From Caulobacter sp031457805 (lineage in GTDB: Bacteria > Pseudomonadota > Alphaproteobacteria > Caulobacterales > Caulobacteraceae): a DNA stretch of 64,000 nucleotides. The stretch lies in contig NZ_JAVDXI010000001.1 of NCBI RefSeq assembly GCF_031457805.1, forward strand, positions 310,001-374,000. The letters are read 5' to 3'. Below the pieces are notes generated by a model, which was not told the origin of the DNA, ran no database searches, and saw nothing but the letters and a program-made list of their open reading frames with translations. Below are positions 39,733-49,688 of the stretch, piece by piece. Every line of letters begins with the position of its first letter. Position 1 is the stretch's first letter. The position numbers and the translations under genes were made by a program.

Positions 39733-40758
39733 TCAGCCCAGCTTCACCAGCATTTTGCCAAGGTTCTCGCCGGTGAAGAGCTTGAGGAACGCGTCCGGGG
39801 CGCGTTCGACGCCTTCCTCGACCGTTTCCTTCCAGGTGATTTTACCGGCCTTGATCCACTCGGACATGTCCTTGGCGAACTGCGGGTAGAGATCGAAGTG
39901 GTTCGAGACAATGAAGCCTTCCAGGCGGAGGCTCTTGCCGACAGCCAGGATGATGTTTGACGGGCCCTCGGGCTTTCCGGTCTCGTTGTACTGCGAGATC
40001 ATGCCGCAAAGCGCGAAACGGGCGAACGGGCGGGCGGAGTTGATGGCCGCTTCCAGGTGCACGCCACCGACGTTCTCGAAATAGACGTCGATACCCTTGG
40101 GCGCCACCTTGGCCAGTTCGGCCACCACGTCCGGCGTGGCCTTGTAGTCGATCACGTGGTCGACGCCGATCGACTTCAGGAACGCCACCTTCTCGGGCCC
40201 CCCCGCCGAACCGATCACGGTGTGCCCCTTCAGCTTGGCGATCTGGCAGACGATCGAGCCCACCGCGCCGGCGGCGGCCGAGACGAACACGACATCACCG
40301 TCCTTGAGCGCCGCGACGCGCAGGAGACCAGCATAGGCGGTCATACCGGGCATGCCGACCACGCCCAGGAACGCCTGCGGAGGGATGCCATGGGTCTCGA
40401 TCTTGGTGATCGCGCCCATGCCCGCGGCGGCCAGCGACTTGGGATGAGCGTTATAGGCCTCGCGCCAGCCGAACATCGAGCTGACCATGTCGCCCGGCTT
40501 GAAGTCGGGGTCGTTGGAGGCGATCACCTCGCCGATCGCGCCGCCCTGCAGGGCTTCGCCCAGCTGGAACGGCGGCACGTAGCTGGGGCGGTCGTACATG
40601 CGGCCGCGCATGTAGGGGTCGACCGACATCCACAGGTTCTTGACCTGGATTTCGCCGTCGCCCGGCGCGGGCAGCTCGACGGTCGCCAGGTCGAAGTCCG
40701 ACGCCTTGGGCATCCCGACGGGACGAGCTTTCAGACGGATCTCGCGCGAGGTGGTCAT
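39733..40758 (-). CDS. NADP-dependent MDR-superfamily oxidoreductase (CurA/YncB-like)
   Basis: 341 aa zinc-independent medium-chain reductase. Family features are VDPYMRGRM (LTD-type substrate region), the SAAAGAVGSIVCQIAKLKG nucleotide-binding stretch near 155-175, and F-E-N-V-G-G-V-H-L-E-A. It most resembles NADPH-dependent curcumin reductase/alkenal reductases, which reduce alpha,beta-unsaturated carbonyls. The ATG at 40758 has GGGAGGA as ribosome site on the coding strand. The gene diverges from the Gfo/Idh/MocA gene and ends at a terminator. Confidence 0.88.
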   Translation of the reverse strand: MTTSREIRLKARPVGMPKASDFDLATVELPAPGDGEIQVKNLWMSVDPYMRGRMYDRPSYVPPFQLGEALQGGAIGEVIASNDPDFKPGDMVSSMFGWREAYNAHPKSLAAAGMGAITKIETHGIPPQAFLGVVGMPGMTAYAGLLRVAALKDGDVVFVSAAAGAVGSIVCQIAKLKGHTVIGSAGGPEKVAFLKSIGVDHVIDYKATPDVVAELAKVAPKGIDVYFENVGGVHLEAAINSARPFARFALCGMISQYNETGKPEGPSNIILAVGKSLRLEGFIVSNHFDLYPQFAKDMSEWIKAGKITWKETVEEGVERAPDAFLKLFTGENLGKMLVKLG

Positions 40759-40877
40759 GGGTGTCCTCCCTGCCTTGGTCGTGGCCAAGGGCTGCAAATT
40801 TAAACGGATGTTTAGCGCGCCCTCACGCAAGTCGCCAGTGCTTCTAAGCGACGGCGAAGCGCGGTAGACAGCGGCCC

Positions 40878-41795
40878 ATGACCCAGACTCTGAAAGCGGG
40901 CGTCGTCGGCGCCGGAGTGTTCGGCGGCTATCACGCCAAGAAGTACGCCGAGCTGGACGGCGTGACCCTGGTCGGCGTGTTCGACATCGACCTGGCGCGC
41001 GCCAAGGCCCTGGCCGAACCGCTCGGCGCGCAAGGCTATGACGACATGGACGCGTTCCTGGCCGCCGTCGACGTGGTCACCGTCGCCGCACCGGCCGTTC
41101 ATCACGCCGCGCCGGCCCTGGCCGCGCTCAAGGCGGGCAAGCCGGTCTATTCGGAAAAGCCGATCGCGGTGTCGCCTGACGACGCTGACAAGATGGTCGC
41201 CGCCGCCGCCAAGGCTGGCGTCCCGCTCGCCTGCGGGCATCAGGAACGCGTGGTGTTCCAGGCCATGGGCCTGCTGGACATTCCCGAACAGCCGCTACGC
41301 TTGGAAGCGGTGCGTCGCGGCACCCCGTCGGACCGCAATCTCGACGTCTCGGTCGTGCTGGACTTGATGATCCACGACATCGACCTGGCCCTGGCGCTCT
41401 GCGACGGCGCGCCGATCGCGGTGGAAGGCGAGGGCGCGATCACCCGCTCGACCTCGCTCGACTGGGTCAAGGCCGAGGCGACCTTCGACAACGGCTTCAC
41501 CGCCGTGTTCGACAGCTCGCGCGTGGCCGAGGCCCGTGAGCGGACCATGAAGGTCGTCTACCCGTCGGGCGAGGTCGAGATCGACTTCCTGCAGCGCACG
41601 TTCCGCAACACCACGCCCTATCCGCTGATCGAGAACTTCACTGAGACCCCCGCCGGCAAGGATCCTCTGGGCCTTTCGGTCGCTGGCTTCCTGTCGGCGG
41701 TGCGCGGCGAGGCCCCTGGGCCGATCGTGACCGGCGAGGAAGCTGCGCGCGCGCTGGATCTGGCGCTGGCGGTCGAGCAGGCGGTCGAGGGCTAA
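40878..41795 (+). CDS. Gfo/Idh/MocA family oxidoreductase
   Basis: 305 aa. The N-terminal Rossmann fold carries VVGAGVFGGYHAKKY and the next acidic turn GVFDIDLARA. YSEKPIAVS (the EKP catalytic motif, near residue 95) follows, and then the C-terminal alpha/beta substrate domain with DLMIHDIDLALAL. These are NAD(P)-dependent sugar or polyol dehydrogenases. The substrate cannot be named; nucleotide-sugar members of the family are one possibility. The gene is transcribed away from the CurA-like reductase and converges with the DUF885 gene. Confidence 0.9.
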   Translation: MTQTLKAGVVGAGVFGGYHAKKYAELDGVTLVGVFDIDLARAKALAEPLGAQGYDDMDAFLAAVDVVTVAAPAVHHAAPALAALKAGKPVYSEKPIAVSPDDADKMVAAAAKAGVPLACGHQERVVFQAMGLLDIPEQPLRLEAVRRGTPSDRNLDVSVVLDLMIHDIDLALALCDGAPIAVEGEGAITRSTSLDWVKAEATFDNGFTAVFDSSRVAEARERTMKVVYPSGEVEIDFLQRTFRNTTPYPLIENFTETPAGKDPLGLSVAGFLSAVRGEAPGPIVTGEEAARALDLALAVEQAVEG

Positions 41796-41826
41796 GCGCC
41801 CCCCCGACCAACCTGAGCGCCAACCG

Positions 41827-43653
41827 TCAGGCGGGGAACATCGCTGTCAGGGTCTGTTCCAGAACGACCAGCGGCATCGGACCCTGCAGCAGCACGTCGT
41901 GGAAGGTCTTCAGATCGAAGCGGGCGCCGGCGCGCTTCTTGGCGTCTTCCCGCAGTCGCACCCATTCGACGTGACCGATCTTGTAGCTGCAGGCCTGGCC
42001 CGGCCAGATGCAGTAGCGGTCGATCTCGCGTTGGACGCGGGGGCGGGGCATGCCCGTCTGACTGACCATGTAGTCGACGGCCTGAGCGCGGCTCCAGCGC
42101 TTGAAGTGCAGGCCCGTGTCGACCACCAGGCGCACGGCGCGGAACTGCAGCGACTGCAGGTAGCCGATCTCGCCCAGAGGATCGCCGTCGTAGACGCCCA
42201 TCTCGGCGGCCAGCTGTTCGGCGTAAAGCGCCCAGCCCTCGCCATAGGCGGCGAAGCCCATTCCGGCGCGCCTTAGCATCGGGATCTCCTGGGAACCCAG
42301 CAGCATCGATCCATGCCAGACGTGCCCGGGCAGGGCCTCGTGGTAGGTGAGGGTCGGCAGATTGTACTTCGGCCACTCGGCCGTGTCCTTGAGGTTGATG
42401 TAGAAACGACCCGGGCGCGAGCCGTCCAGCGCGGGTGGCTGGGCATAGCCGTTTGGCGCGCCATCCTCGATCTCCTGCGGCACGCGAACGATCTCGACCG
42501 GCGCGGCCGGCAGGGTCTTGAACACCGTGCCCATGCGGGCGCGGATCGCGGCGGTCTGGCCGTTGAGGTCCGTCAGGAGCTGGGCGCGACCCGCGTCGGT
42601 GTTGGCGTATTGCTGGTCCGGGCGAGCGGAAAGCGCCGATAGGCGCTGGGCGACCGTCCCTTCGGTCAGTCCCAGGCGACGCAGGCGCGCATCGATCTGG
42701 GCCTCCAGCTCAGCCACCTGTTGCAGGCCCAGCCGATGCACCTCATCGGGCGTGCGGCGTGTGGTGGTCTGGAAGGCCAGGGCATCGGCGTAGAAGGCGT
42801 CGCCGTCAGGCAGTTTCCAGGCGCCGGCGTCGCCTGTGGCCTTGGCGCGGGCCGCTTCCAAGGCTGCGATCTGCCGGTCAAGGGCGGGATTGACGCTGGC
42901 GCTGACGATCTCCGCCGCGCGGGCCGCCCAGTCCCCTGGGAGGCCTGCCTTGGCGGCGCGCGTGGCGAGGGATCGGGTCACGCTGGCGTCGGCCGCGGCG
43001 ACGGCTCGCTGTCGCCGCAGCTGCGCCAGGCCGGCGTCCAGGGCGAAGTCGGGGGCCAGGACGCCCTTGGCGACGTCCATCGCCAGAGCCTCGGTGTTGC
43101 TATCCAGGGCGACGGCATAGGCCTTCAGGCGCGAGAGATAGGCCTCTGCGTCGTCCTGCGTCCGGATCGGGTGCCGCGAATCCAGGAAGTCAGGGGTCGC
43201 CTGATAGGCTCCGGTCAGCTGGCTCAGCACATAAGGCGAGTAGGGCGCGTAGCCGAACCCGGCCCGGCCTTCGCCGAAGTCGTACTTCAAACCGCCCTCG
43301 ACCGAACGGCGGTAGGTGTAGGTCGTCACCTCCAGGTCGATGCGCGCGGCTGGCGAAAGCTGGTCCGTGGGGATCTTGGAAAGTTGCGACAGCCTGGCCC
43401 TGCGCGAGGCTATCCAGTCGTTACGGCCGGCGCGTGAGACATCGTTGAGCTTGCCGCGCTGCGCCGCGCGCGTACCCACATCCAGACCCAGCGACGTCGT
43501 CATTTCCGGCGCGGCGTCGAGTTCGGCGGTCCAGAAAGAGTCGAGCAGCGTCCGAAGCTCGGCGTCACGTGGGCCTGGCGCGCCAAACGCCGAGGTCGCG
43601 GCGAGCAGCGGCGCCGTCGCGGCCGCACCGATCAGAAACTGGCGTCTATCCAT
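41827..43653 (-). CDS. DUF885 family protein, Tat-exported putative metallopeptidase
   Basis: 608 aa. The N-terminus MDRRQFLIGAAATAPLLAAT is a twin-arginine signal. The mature part is all-helical DUF885, with the zinc-binding-like motif YHEALPGHVWH near residue 433 and an E ~30-40 residues later (GEGWALYAEQL). The C-terminus has PGQACSYKIGHVEW. DUF885 proteins resemble the M32/M2-like zincins and probably act as periplasmic peptidases. The start at 43653 is set by the Tat signal. It is the second predicted Tat substrate in the window. Confidence 0.85.
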   Translation of the reverse strand: MDRRQFLIGAAATAPLLAATSAFGAPGPRDAELRTLLDSFWTAELDAAPEMTTSLGLDVGTRAAQRGKLNDVSRAGRNDWIASRRARLSQLSKIPTDQLSPAARIDLEVTTYTYRRSVEGGLKYDFGEGRAGFGYAPYSPYVLSQLTGAYQATPDFLDSRHPIRTQDDAEAYLSRLKAYAVALDSNTEALAMDVAKGVLAPDFALDAGLAQLRRQRAVAAADASVTRSLATRAAKAGLPGDWAARAAEIVSASVNPALDRQIAALEAARAKATGDAGAWKLPDGDAFYADALAFQTTTRRTPDEVHRLGLQQVAELEAQIDARLRRLGLTEGTVAQRLSALSARPDQQYANTDAGRAQLLTDLNGQTAAIRARMGTVFKTLPAAPVEIVRVPQEIEDGAPNGYAQPPALDGSRPGRFYINLKDTAEWPKYNLPTLTYHEALPGHVWHGSMLLGSQEIPMLRRAGMGFAAYGEGWALYAEQLAAEMGVYDGDPLGEIGYLQSLQFRAVRLVVDTGLHFKRWSRAQAVDYMVSQTGMPRPRVQREIDRYCIWPGQACSYKIGHVEWVRLREDAKKRAGARFDLKTFHDVLLQGPMPLVVLEQTLTAMFPA

Positions 43654-43771
43654 CTTGTGGTGTTCCCCCACTTGGACCTTCACGGTAAGCCCATTCACCA
43701 CCGGCTCGCCAGAGCCGAGGCGATCGGTGAACGATCGCCGATTCGATGATCGGAACCCGCAGGAGAGTTCT

Positions 43772-44410
43772 TTGTCCCACGCCGCGTGGCCTGTCGATCC
43801 TGGCGCGATCGCCCCGTTTCTAGCGGCCATCGTGCTGATCGAGCTGACGCCGGGCCCGAACATGGGCTATTTGGCGGGCCTGTCGGCGGTCGAGGGGCGT
43901 CGCGCCGGGCTGGTGACAATCGCCGGCATCACCGCAGGCCTGCTCGCCTATATGCTCGCTTCAGTGGCGGGACTGACCGAGATCCTCCGACTGAATCGTC
44001 CGCTCTATGAGATCCTACGCTGGGCGGGGGTCGTGTATATTCTATGGCTGGCTTTCGACGCCTGGCGCGGCGAGAAGCCGACTGACTGGCGAGGTGAAGA
44101 CGGCCGGGCCTGGGTGCATTTTCGTCGCGGGCTGCTGGCGAACCTGCTCAATCCCAAGGCCGCGCTTTTCTACGTGACTCTTCTGCCCGGCTTCATTCAG
44201 ACCGGTCACGCGTCGCCGACGATGCAAGCCCTGATCCTGGGCGGGACGCATATCCTCGTCAGCATTGTGGTCCACGGCGCCATCGTCCTCTCGTCAGACG
44301 GCTTGGCGCGTCGCGTGATCGCCACGGGCTCCAGTCCCGTCAGCCGCCGCCTGTTCGCCCTGGCGCTGGCCGCCACCGCCGCCTGGATCGCCGTCGAAAC
44401 CGGACGCTGA
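43772..44410 (+). CDS. LysE/RhtB family amino-acid exporter
   Basis: 212 aa with six hydrophobic segments. The N-terminal I-E-L-T-P-G-P-N-M-G-Y-L-A is the LysE-family signature, and ANLLNPKAALFYVTLLPGF in the middle is the second. These exporters remove amino acids such as lysine or homoserine lactone. I chose a TTG start at 43772 because GGAGAG precedes it by 6 bases and no ATG gives a complete first helix. The frame is open further upstream across the neighbour's start but is not coding. It diverges from the DUF885 gene. Confidence 0.85.
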   Translation: MSHAAWPVDPGAIAPFLAAIVLIELTPGPNMGYLAGLSAVEGRRAGLVTIAGITAGLLAYMLASVAGLTEILRLNRPLYEILRWAGVVYILWLAFDAWRGEKPTDWRGEDGRAWVHFRRGLLANLLNPKAALFYVTLLPGFIQTGHASPTMQALILGGTHILVSIVVHGAIVLSSDGLARRVIATGSSPVSRRLFALALAATAAWIAVETGR

Positions 44411-44416
44411 CGCCGG

Positions 44417-45328
44417 CTAGTCTTCATCAAGGTCGAACGGCAGCTCGTCCTGATCGTTGTTGGTCTCCCGCCGCGCCTTGGAGACTGGTTGGTAGACCGG
44501 CGCCGGTTTCGTTTGGGGCGCAGGTTCGTCATCGTCCCAGGGCGGGTCATCGAACATGTCCGGCTCGCGGGACGCGACGGGCGGTGGTGCGGGGCGTGAC
44601 CCCGGACGCGACGCGGTCGGCCGTCTTGCGTCGTCGAAAGACGAGCGACGGGCCAGCGGCGGGGGTGTGTCGGGCAGGGGGGGCGGGGGGGCGTGGAAGT
44701 CGTCGTCTTCTTCCTCGTCCGGCTCCAGGGCGACGGGCGGCGTGGCCTGGAGCGGGGGAGACGCCACGACGGTCTCCGCCGCCTCCCGCACGGGACGCGG
44801 CGGCAGCGGGCGGCGCACGATCGCCTCGCAACGGGCCAGCCAGCGATTGGCTTCCTGCATCAGTTCGGCGGGCGACTTGCTCTCGCGACGCGTCTCGTCG
44901 CCCGGCGCCCAGAGGTCCAGAGCGAAGTCGGGGTTTCGCGGATCGTCGAAGATCAGGCGGAGGGTCACCGTCTGGGCCTGAGGCGCGACATGGTCGATCG
45001 CGCGCCGGCCTTCGCCTCGAAAGACCCGGCCCATCACCTGCCCGTCCACCAGAAGTTCTGCGCCGACCAGCTCCTCCAGGCGGTAGATTAGGCACCAAGC
45101 GCCGCGATCCCAGGCGACCGCCAGCAGGTTGGTGGAGAAGGAAAAGCCCGCGCCGCGTCCGCGCCCGCGCGCGACCACAACGCCTTCCGGCTCGCTCTTG
45201 AGAACGTTGCGCAGGGCGCGGCGAATGCGCCGGTCCTCATCGCCGTACCAGATGGCCAGGCTGCCCAGGAACGTCACCGCCGAGCCGGCGATGGCCACGA
45301 ACAGCAAAAGACGCGCGAGTTCGCTCAT
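44417..45328 (-). CDS. Membrane-anchored hypothetical protein with disordered acidic tail
   Basis: 303 aa. One or possibly two N-terminal membrane segments (residues 5-27: LARLLLFVAIAGSAVTFLGS) are followed by a compact domain (30-170) with RGRGRGAGFSFSTNLLAVAW and VTLRLIFDDPRNPDFALDLW. The last ~120 residues are low-complexity Pro/Asp/Glu with FHAPPPPLPDTPPP and a terminal ELPFDLDED. The tail is likely unstructured and could bind partner proteins. I do not recognise the domain. It converges with the LysE gene (6-bp gap). Confidence 0.68.
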   Translation of the reverse strand: MSELARLLLFVAIAGSAVTFLGSLAIWYGDEDRRIRRALRNVLKSEPEGVVVARGRGRGAGFSFSTNLLAVAWDRGAWCLIYRLEELVGAELLVDGQVMGRVFRGEGRRAIDHVAPQAQTVTLRLIFDDPRNPDFALDLWAPGDETRRESKSPAELMQEANRWLARCEAIVRRPLPPRPVREAAETVVASPPLQATPPVALEPDEEEDDDFHAPPPPLPDTPPPLARRSSFDDARRPTASRPGSRPAPPPVASREPDMFDDPPWDDDEPAPQTKPAPVYQPVSKARRETNNDQDELPFDLDED

Positions 45329-45372
45329 AGTGTCTCAAGGCTAACGAGAGTCGCGACAAGGCGACAGGCGGC

Positions 45373-45879
45373 CTACGGGACGCGGCAAATGTCCTGTTCA
45401 CGCAGGAGCGAGACCTGCAGGGGCGCTCCGCCAGGACCGTTGGCGCTGGATAGGAGGGCCGTCATGGGGCGCCCTCCCACCTTTACGCAATGAAGCTCCT
45501 GGCGCATCGGCTTGGAACCCGGACCGCTATCCTGAACCGGACGCGTCGGCGCCTCGGCCGCCAGCAAGCCCAGCACGATGCGGCGCAGCTCTTCGCCGTC
45601 GCCCTGGCCGACACGCATGTAGCAGCCGACCTGTGGCGGACTATCCGACATCAGAATCTGGCCAGCGCCCTTCATCACGTAAATCCCGCGCCCCTTGTCC
45701 GCCAAGACGATGAACGGGTTGGAGAGGCCGGCCAGCTTGACGCCCTTGTGCACGGCCGCCAGGCAGCCGTGGGTCAGCGCGTAGCGCGCGGCCTCTGTGG
45801 GCGATGTCGCAACGGCGGCCGGTGGCGCGACCGGCGTAGTCGTCGCCAGGACGAAGGCTATCACAGCTGATGCGAGCAT
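45373..45879 (-). CDS. Exported hypothetical protein
   Basis: 168 aa with an N-terminal signal peptide (MLASAVIAFVLATTTPVAPPAAVA). The mature part has four cysteines (HGCLAAV, VGCYMRV, LHCVKV, DICRV), probably forming two disulphides. The pattern of two halves, each with Cys and a central beta-rich segment (GRGIYVMKGAGQILM; EELRRIVLGLLA), is like other small periplasmic Caulobacter proteins. No function is recognised. It lies upstream of the membrane-protein gene, 44 bp away on the same strand. Confidence 0.65.
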   Translation of the reverse strand: MLASAVIAFVLATTTPVAPPAAVATSPTEAARYALTHGCLAAVHKGVKLAGLSNPFIVLADKGRGIYVMKGAGQILMSDSPPQVGCYMRVGQGDGEELRRIVLGLLAAEAPTRPVQDSGPGSKPMRQELHCVKVGGRPMTALLSSANGPGGAPLQVSLLREQDICRVP

Positions 45880-45937
45880 CTGAAACCTCCGAGGGTTTCA
45901 GAGTTTTTGCACTAAACCCTGGGTGTGTCTATCGCGC

Positions 45938-46726
45938 CTAGTCTCGGAAATGACCGACCACCGGCACGTGGTCCGAGGGCTTTTCCTTGTCCCGCTCGTC
46001 ACGGTGGATCACGAGGCCGGTCAGGCGATCCGCCGCCTGAGGCGAAAGCAGCAGGTGATCGATGCGGATCCCGAGGTTCCGCTGCCAGGCGCCGGCCTGA
46101 TAGTCCCAGAAGGTGTAGCCGCCCGGCGCACCGTCTGCCTGCATGTAGGCGTCGGCAAACCCGAGGTTCTTCAGGGCGCGGAAGGCCGCGCGGCTCTCGG
46201 GCTGGAACAGCGCGTCGCCGAGCCAGGCCTGTGGGTTGGCCACGTCTTCGGCTTCGGGAATGACATTGTAGTCGCCGGCGATCACCAGAGGTTCCTCGAA
46301 CGCCAGCAGGCCCTGGGCATGGGCGTGCAGGCGGCGCATCCAGGAGAGCTTGTAGGCGAACTTCTCGGTCCCGATCGGGTTGCCGTTCGGCAGGTAGATA
46401 CCCACCACCCGGAACGGCGTTGGCGCGGCGATCACCGCCTCGACATAGCGCGCCTGCTCGTCGGCCTCGTCGTCGGAGAGGAAGGGCAGGCCTTTGCGGA
46501 CATCCTCGATCGGATGCTTCGAGAGCAAGGCCACGCCATTGTAGGTCTTCTGGCCGTGGACGGCGACGTTATAGCCAAGCCGTTCAAAGGCTTCGGTCGG
46601 GAACTTCTCGTCGACGCACTTGATCTCCTGCAGCACGGCCACGTCGGGGGCTTCCGACTCGAACCACGCCAATACCCCTTCTAGGCGAGCGTTGATCGAA
46701 TTGACGTTCCAGGTGGCGATACGCAT
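45938..46726 (-). CDS. xth: Exodeoxyribonuclease III
   Basis: 262 aa AP endonuclease/3'-exonuclease of base-excision repair. All key blocks are present: ATWNVNSINAR, VLQEIKCVDE (metal-binding Glu), G-I-Y-L-P-N-G, VIAGDYNVIPEAEDV, IRIDHLL and the catalytic SDHVPV. Length is normal. ATG 46726 gives the standard MRIATWN start; four extra upstream codons are open. Its promoter region is shared with the divergent small membrane protein gene. Confidence 0.95.
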   Translation of the reverse strand: MRIATWNVNSINARLEGVLAWFESEAPDVAVLQEIKCVDEKFPTEAFERLGYNVAVHGQKTYNGVALLSKHPIEDVRKGLPFLSDDEADEQARYVEAVIAAPTPFRVVGIYLPNGNPIGTEKFAYKLSWMRRLHAHAQGLLAFEEPLVIAGDYNVIPEAEDVANPQAWLGDALFQPESRAAFRALKNLGFADAYMQADGAPGGYTFWDYQAGAWQRNLGIRIDHLLLSPQAADRLTGLVIHRDERDKEKPSDHVPVVGHFRD

Positions 46727-46761
46727 TGACGGCTCCAAGGTGCGGCGGGAGGCTAGGGCGC

Positions 46762-47100
46762 ATGAAGGCCGCGCTCAAGTCGGGGAAGAAGCCCATCGAT
46801 CGCACGCAGCTGGCGTTGATGACGCTGGCGACCGGCGTTTGCGGCCTGCTGGCCGTGCTCGGCGCGATCCTGGCGATCTTTACGCCTCTGGTCTTTGACC
46901 GCGCCGGCAACGTCTTCAATCCGATCGCGTGGCTGGGTTTCGCCTTCGCCGCCCTGTTCTGGGTGGTCTGCCTGCTGGGGCCGCTGGCGGGATGGATCCT
47001 CTGGCGCAAGGGGGCGACGCCGCTGGCCTGGGCCGCCATGGTGACGCCCCTGGCCTGGGGCGCGGCCACGATGACGCTTTTACAGTTCGTGCCGGTCTGA
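46762..47100 (+). CDS. Small membrane protein, unknown function
   Basis: 112 aa with three hydrophobic segments (about residues 14-36, 49-74 and 84-106): LALMTLATGVCGLLAVLGAI, LGFAFAALFWVVCLLGPLAG and PLAWAAMVTPLAWGAATMTL. The short N-terminus is basic (MKAALKSGKK). I chose ATG 46762, which sits 7 bases after GGGAGGC. It diverges from xth and converges with erpA. No family is recognised. Confidence 0.68.
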   Translation: MKAALKSGKKPIDRTQLALMTLATGVCGLLAVLGAILAIFTPLVFDRAGNVFNPIAWLGFAFAALFWVVCLLGPLAGWILWRKGATPLAWAAMVTPLAWGAATMTLLQFVPV

Positions 47101-47104
47101 CAGC

Positions 47105-47437
47105 TCAGATCGAGAAGCTGACGCCGCAGCCGCAGCTGGACTTGGCGTTAGGGTTGCGAACCCGAAACTCCGCGCCGGCCAGTTCGTCGACGAAGTCGAT
47201 CTCCGAGCCCTTCAGCAGGGCCAGCGACACCACGTCGACCAGCGCCGCTGCGCCATCACGCTCGACCTTCAGATCATCGTCCTCGACGGTGTCGACCAGA
47301 TCGAAGCGGTACTGAAAGCCCGAGCAACCACCGCCGTCGACGGCGACGCGCAGCATCAGCGGACGGCCCTCGGTCTGCGCGATGGCCTTGATCCGGCGGG
47401 CGGCGTTTTCGGAAAGCGTTAAGTCGATCTGGGTCAT
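47105..47437 (-). CDS. erpA: Iron-sulfur cluster insertion protein, A-type carrier (ErpA/IscA)
   Basis: 110 aa. The three cysteines of A-type carriers are in place: GGGCSGFQYRF (about residue 38) and SSCGCG (104-106). The domain ends VSFSI. It delivers Fe-S clusters to apoproteins; the alphaproteobacterial ErpA form fits best, but IscA/SufA cannot be separated on sequence alone. It diverges from dgt across 88 bp. The dgt-erpA pair is conserved in many alphaproteobacteria. Confidence 0.93.
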   Translation of the reverse strand: MTQIDLTLSENAARRIKAIAQTEGRPLMLRVAVDGGGCSGFQYRFDLVDTVEDDDLKVERDGAAALVDVVSLALLKGSEIDFVDELAGAEFRVRNPNAKSSCGCGVSFSI

Positions 47438-47525
47438 GGCTGTGGAAAAATCACCTTCGGCCTATATGAGGGTGTCGAGGCCTCTTCGGAAGGGGCCAAA
47501 TCGTCCAATGCGATAAAGGCGGTCT

Positions 47526-48710
<1,185 letters not shown>

Positions 48711-48754
48711 TCTCCGAAGGATCGGGACCCGGACCGGGGAGGCGAGCAGTCAAT

Positions 48755-48784
48755 CGCCCGCCACCGGAACGGGGCGGGCGCTTC
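48755..48784 (+). terminator. Terminator-like hairpin after dgt
   Basis: CGCCCGCC (48755-48762) pairs with GGCGGGCG (48773-48780), followed by CTTCT. The U tract is short, so it may be only a partial terminator. Confidence 0.4.
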
Positions 48785-48887
48785 TGGGACGGGCCGGCCT
48801 TGGGTAACCTAGCGTCGCGCGCGTCTGATTCGATGCGTCGTTCCGTGCGCCGCCCGTCGGCGCGCCGAGTTTTGGAGCCTATCTGAG
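48781..48887 (+). promoter_or_regulatory. ftsN promoter region with a GANTC site
   Basis: One CcrM site, GATTC, lies at 48827-48831, 61 bp before the ftsN start at 48888. ftsN is a reported GcrA/CcrM-controlled gene in Caulobacter. The site is seen; its use here is inferred. Confidence 0.45.
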
Positions 48888-49688
48888 ATGTCCGATCCGC
48901 ACCGCGGGGCCTATACGCCGCCTACCGACGCGCCGTTGTCGTTCGATGCGCGTCAGCCGGTGCGGGGCGCGCGCCCGCTCCCCATGACCCTCATCATCAG
49001 CGCGGTGGTGCTCGTGACCCTGGTGGTGGCGGTCGTCATGATCTATCGCGGCGGCGTGCGCGGACCCAATGAGCCGCCCCAGGCGGTCGGAACCGAAGTC
49101 GCGCAGATGAAGACCCCTCCGGCCGAGGGCAGCCAGCCCAAGGACCCGGCCTCGGGCCTCCAGATCTACCACAACGAGGATCCGCAGCCGTCGGCGACGT
49201 TCGCTGCGCCGCCGGAAACGCCCCAGGCCCGTCCCGTCGCGCCGACGGCGGCGACCCCTGTGGAGACCGCCAGCCTGCCGGCGGCCAAGCCGGCCACGCC
49301 GGCCCCGACCATCGAGTCGCTGGCCACCGCAGCGGCGACCCAGAAGCCCGCCCCCAAGCCCGTTCAGCTGGCGCAGACCGCGCCCAAGCCCGTCTCGGCG
49401 GCGCCGGTCACGGCCGTCAGCGCGCCCAAGCCCGCCGCGACGGCGACCGGGCCGGCTTCCGTGCAGATCGGCGCCTTGTCGTCGCCGGCGCTGGCTGACA
49501 AGGCCTGGACCGAGGCCGTACGCTTGGCGCCGGGCCTCGCGGCCGGCAAGGGCAAGAAGGTCGAGACGGTCGATAAGAACGGCACGACGCTCTACCGCAC
49601 CTCGGTGACGGGTTTCGCCACCCGCGAGGCCGCCAAGGCCTTCTGCGAGGCGATCGCCGCCTCGGGCAAATCCTGCTTCGTAAAGTGA
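48888..49688 (+). CDS. ftsN: FtsN-like SPOR-domain cell division protein
   Basis: 266 aa bitopic protein: a polar cytosolic head, a membrane helix at about 34-53, a long Pro/Ala/Lys-rich periplasmic linker, and a C-terminal SPOR domain (about 188-266). The SPOR domain has VQIGALSSPALADKAW, LYRTSVTGFATREAAKAFC and a conserved terminal Cys pair. This architecture and its place between dgt and nagZ match Caulobacter FtsN, the late divisome protein that activates septal peptidoglycan synthesis. Length equals my memory of the Caulobacter protein. The SPOR assignment is secure; the FtsN name is slightly less so. Confidence 0.85.
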   Translation: MSDPHRGAYTPPTDAPLSFDARQPVRGARPLPMTLIISAVVLVTLVVAVVMIYRGGVRGPNEPPQAVGTEVAQMKTPPAEGSQPKDPASGLQIYHNEDPQPSATFAAPPETPQARPVAPTAATPVETASLPAAKPATPAPTIESLATAAATQKPAPKPVQLAQTAPKPVSAAPVTAVSAPKPAATATGPASVQIGALSSPALADKAWTEAVRLAPGLAAGKGKKVETVDKNGTTLYRTSVTGFATREAAKAFCEAIAASGKSCFVK

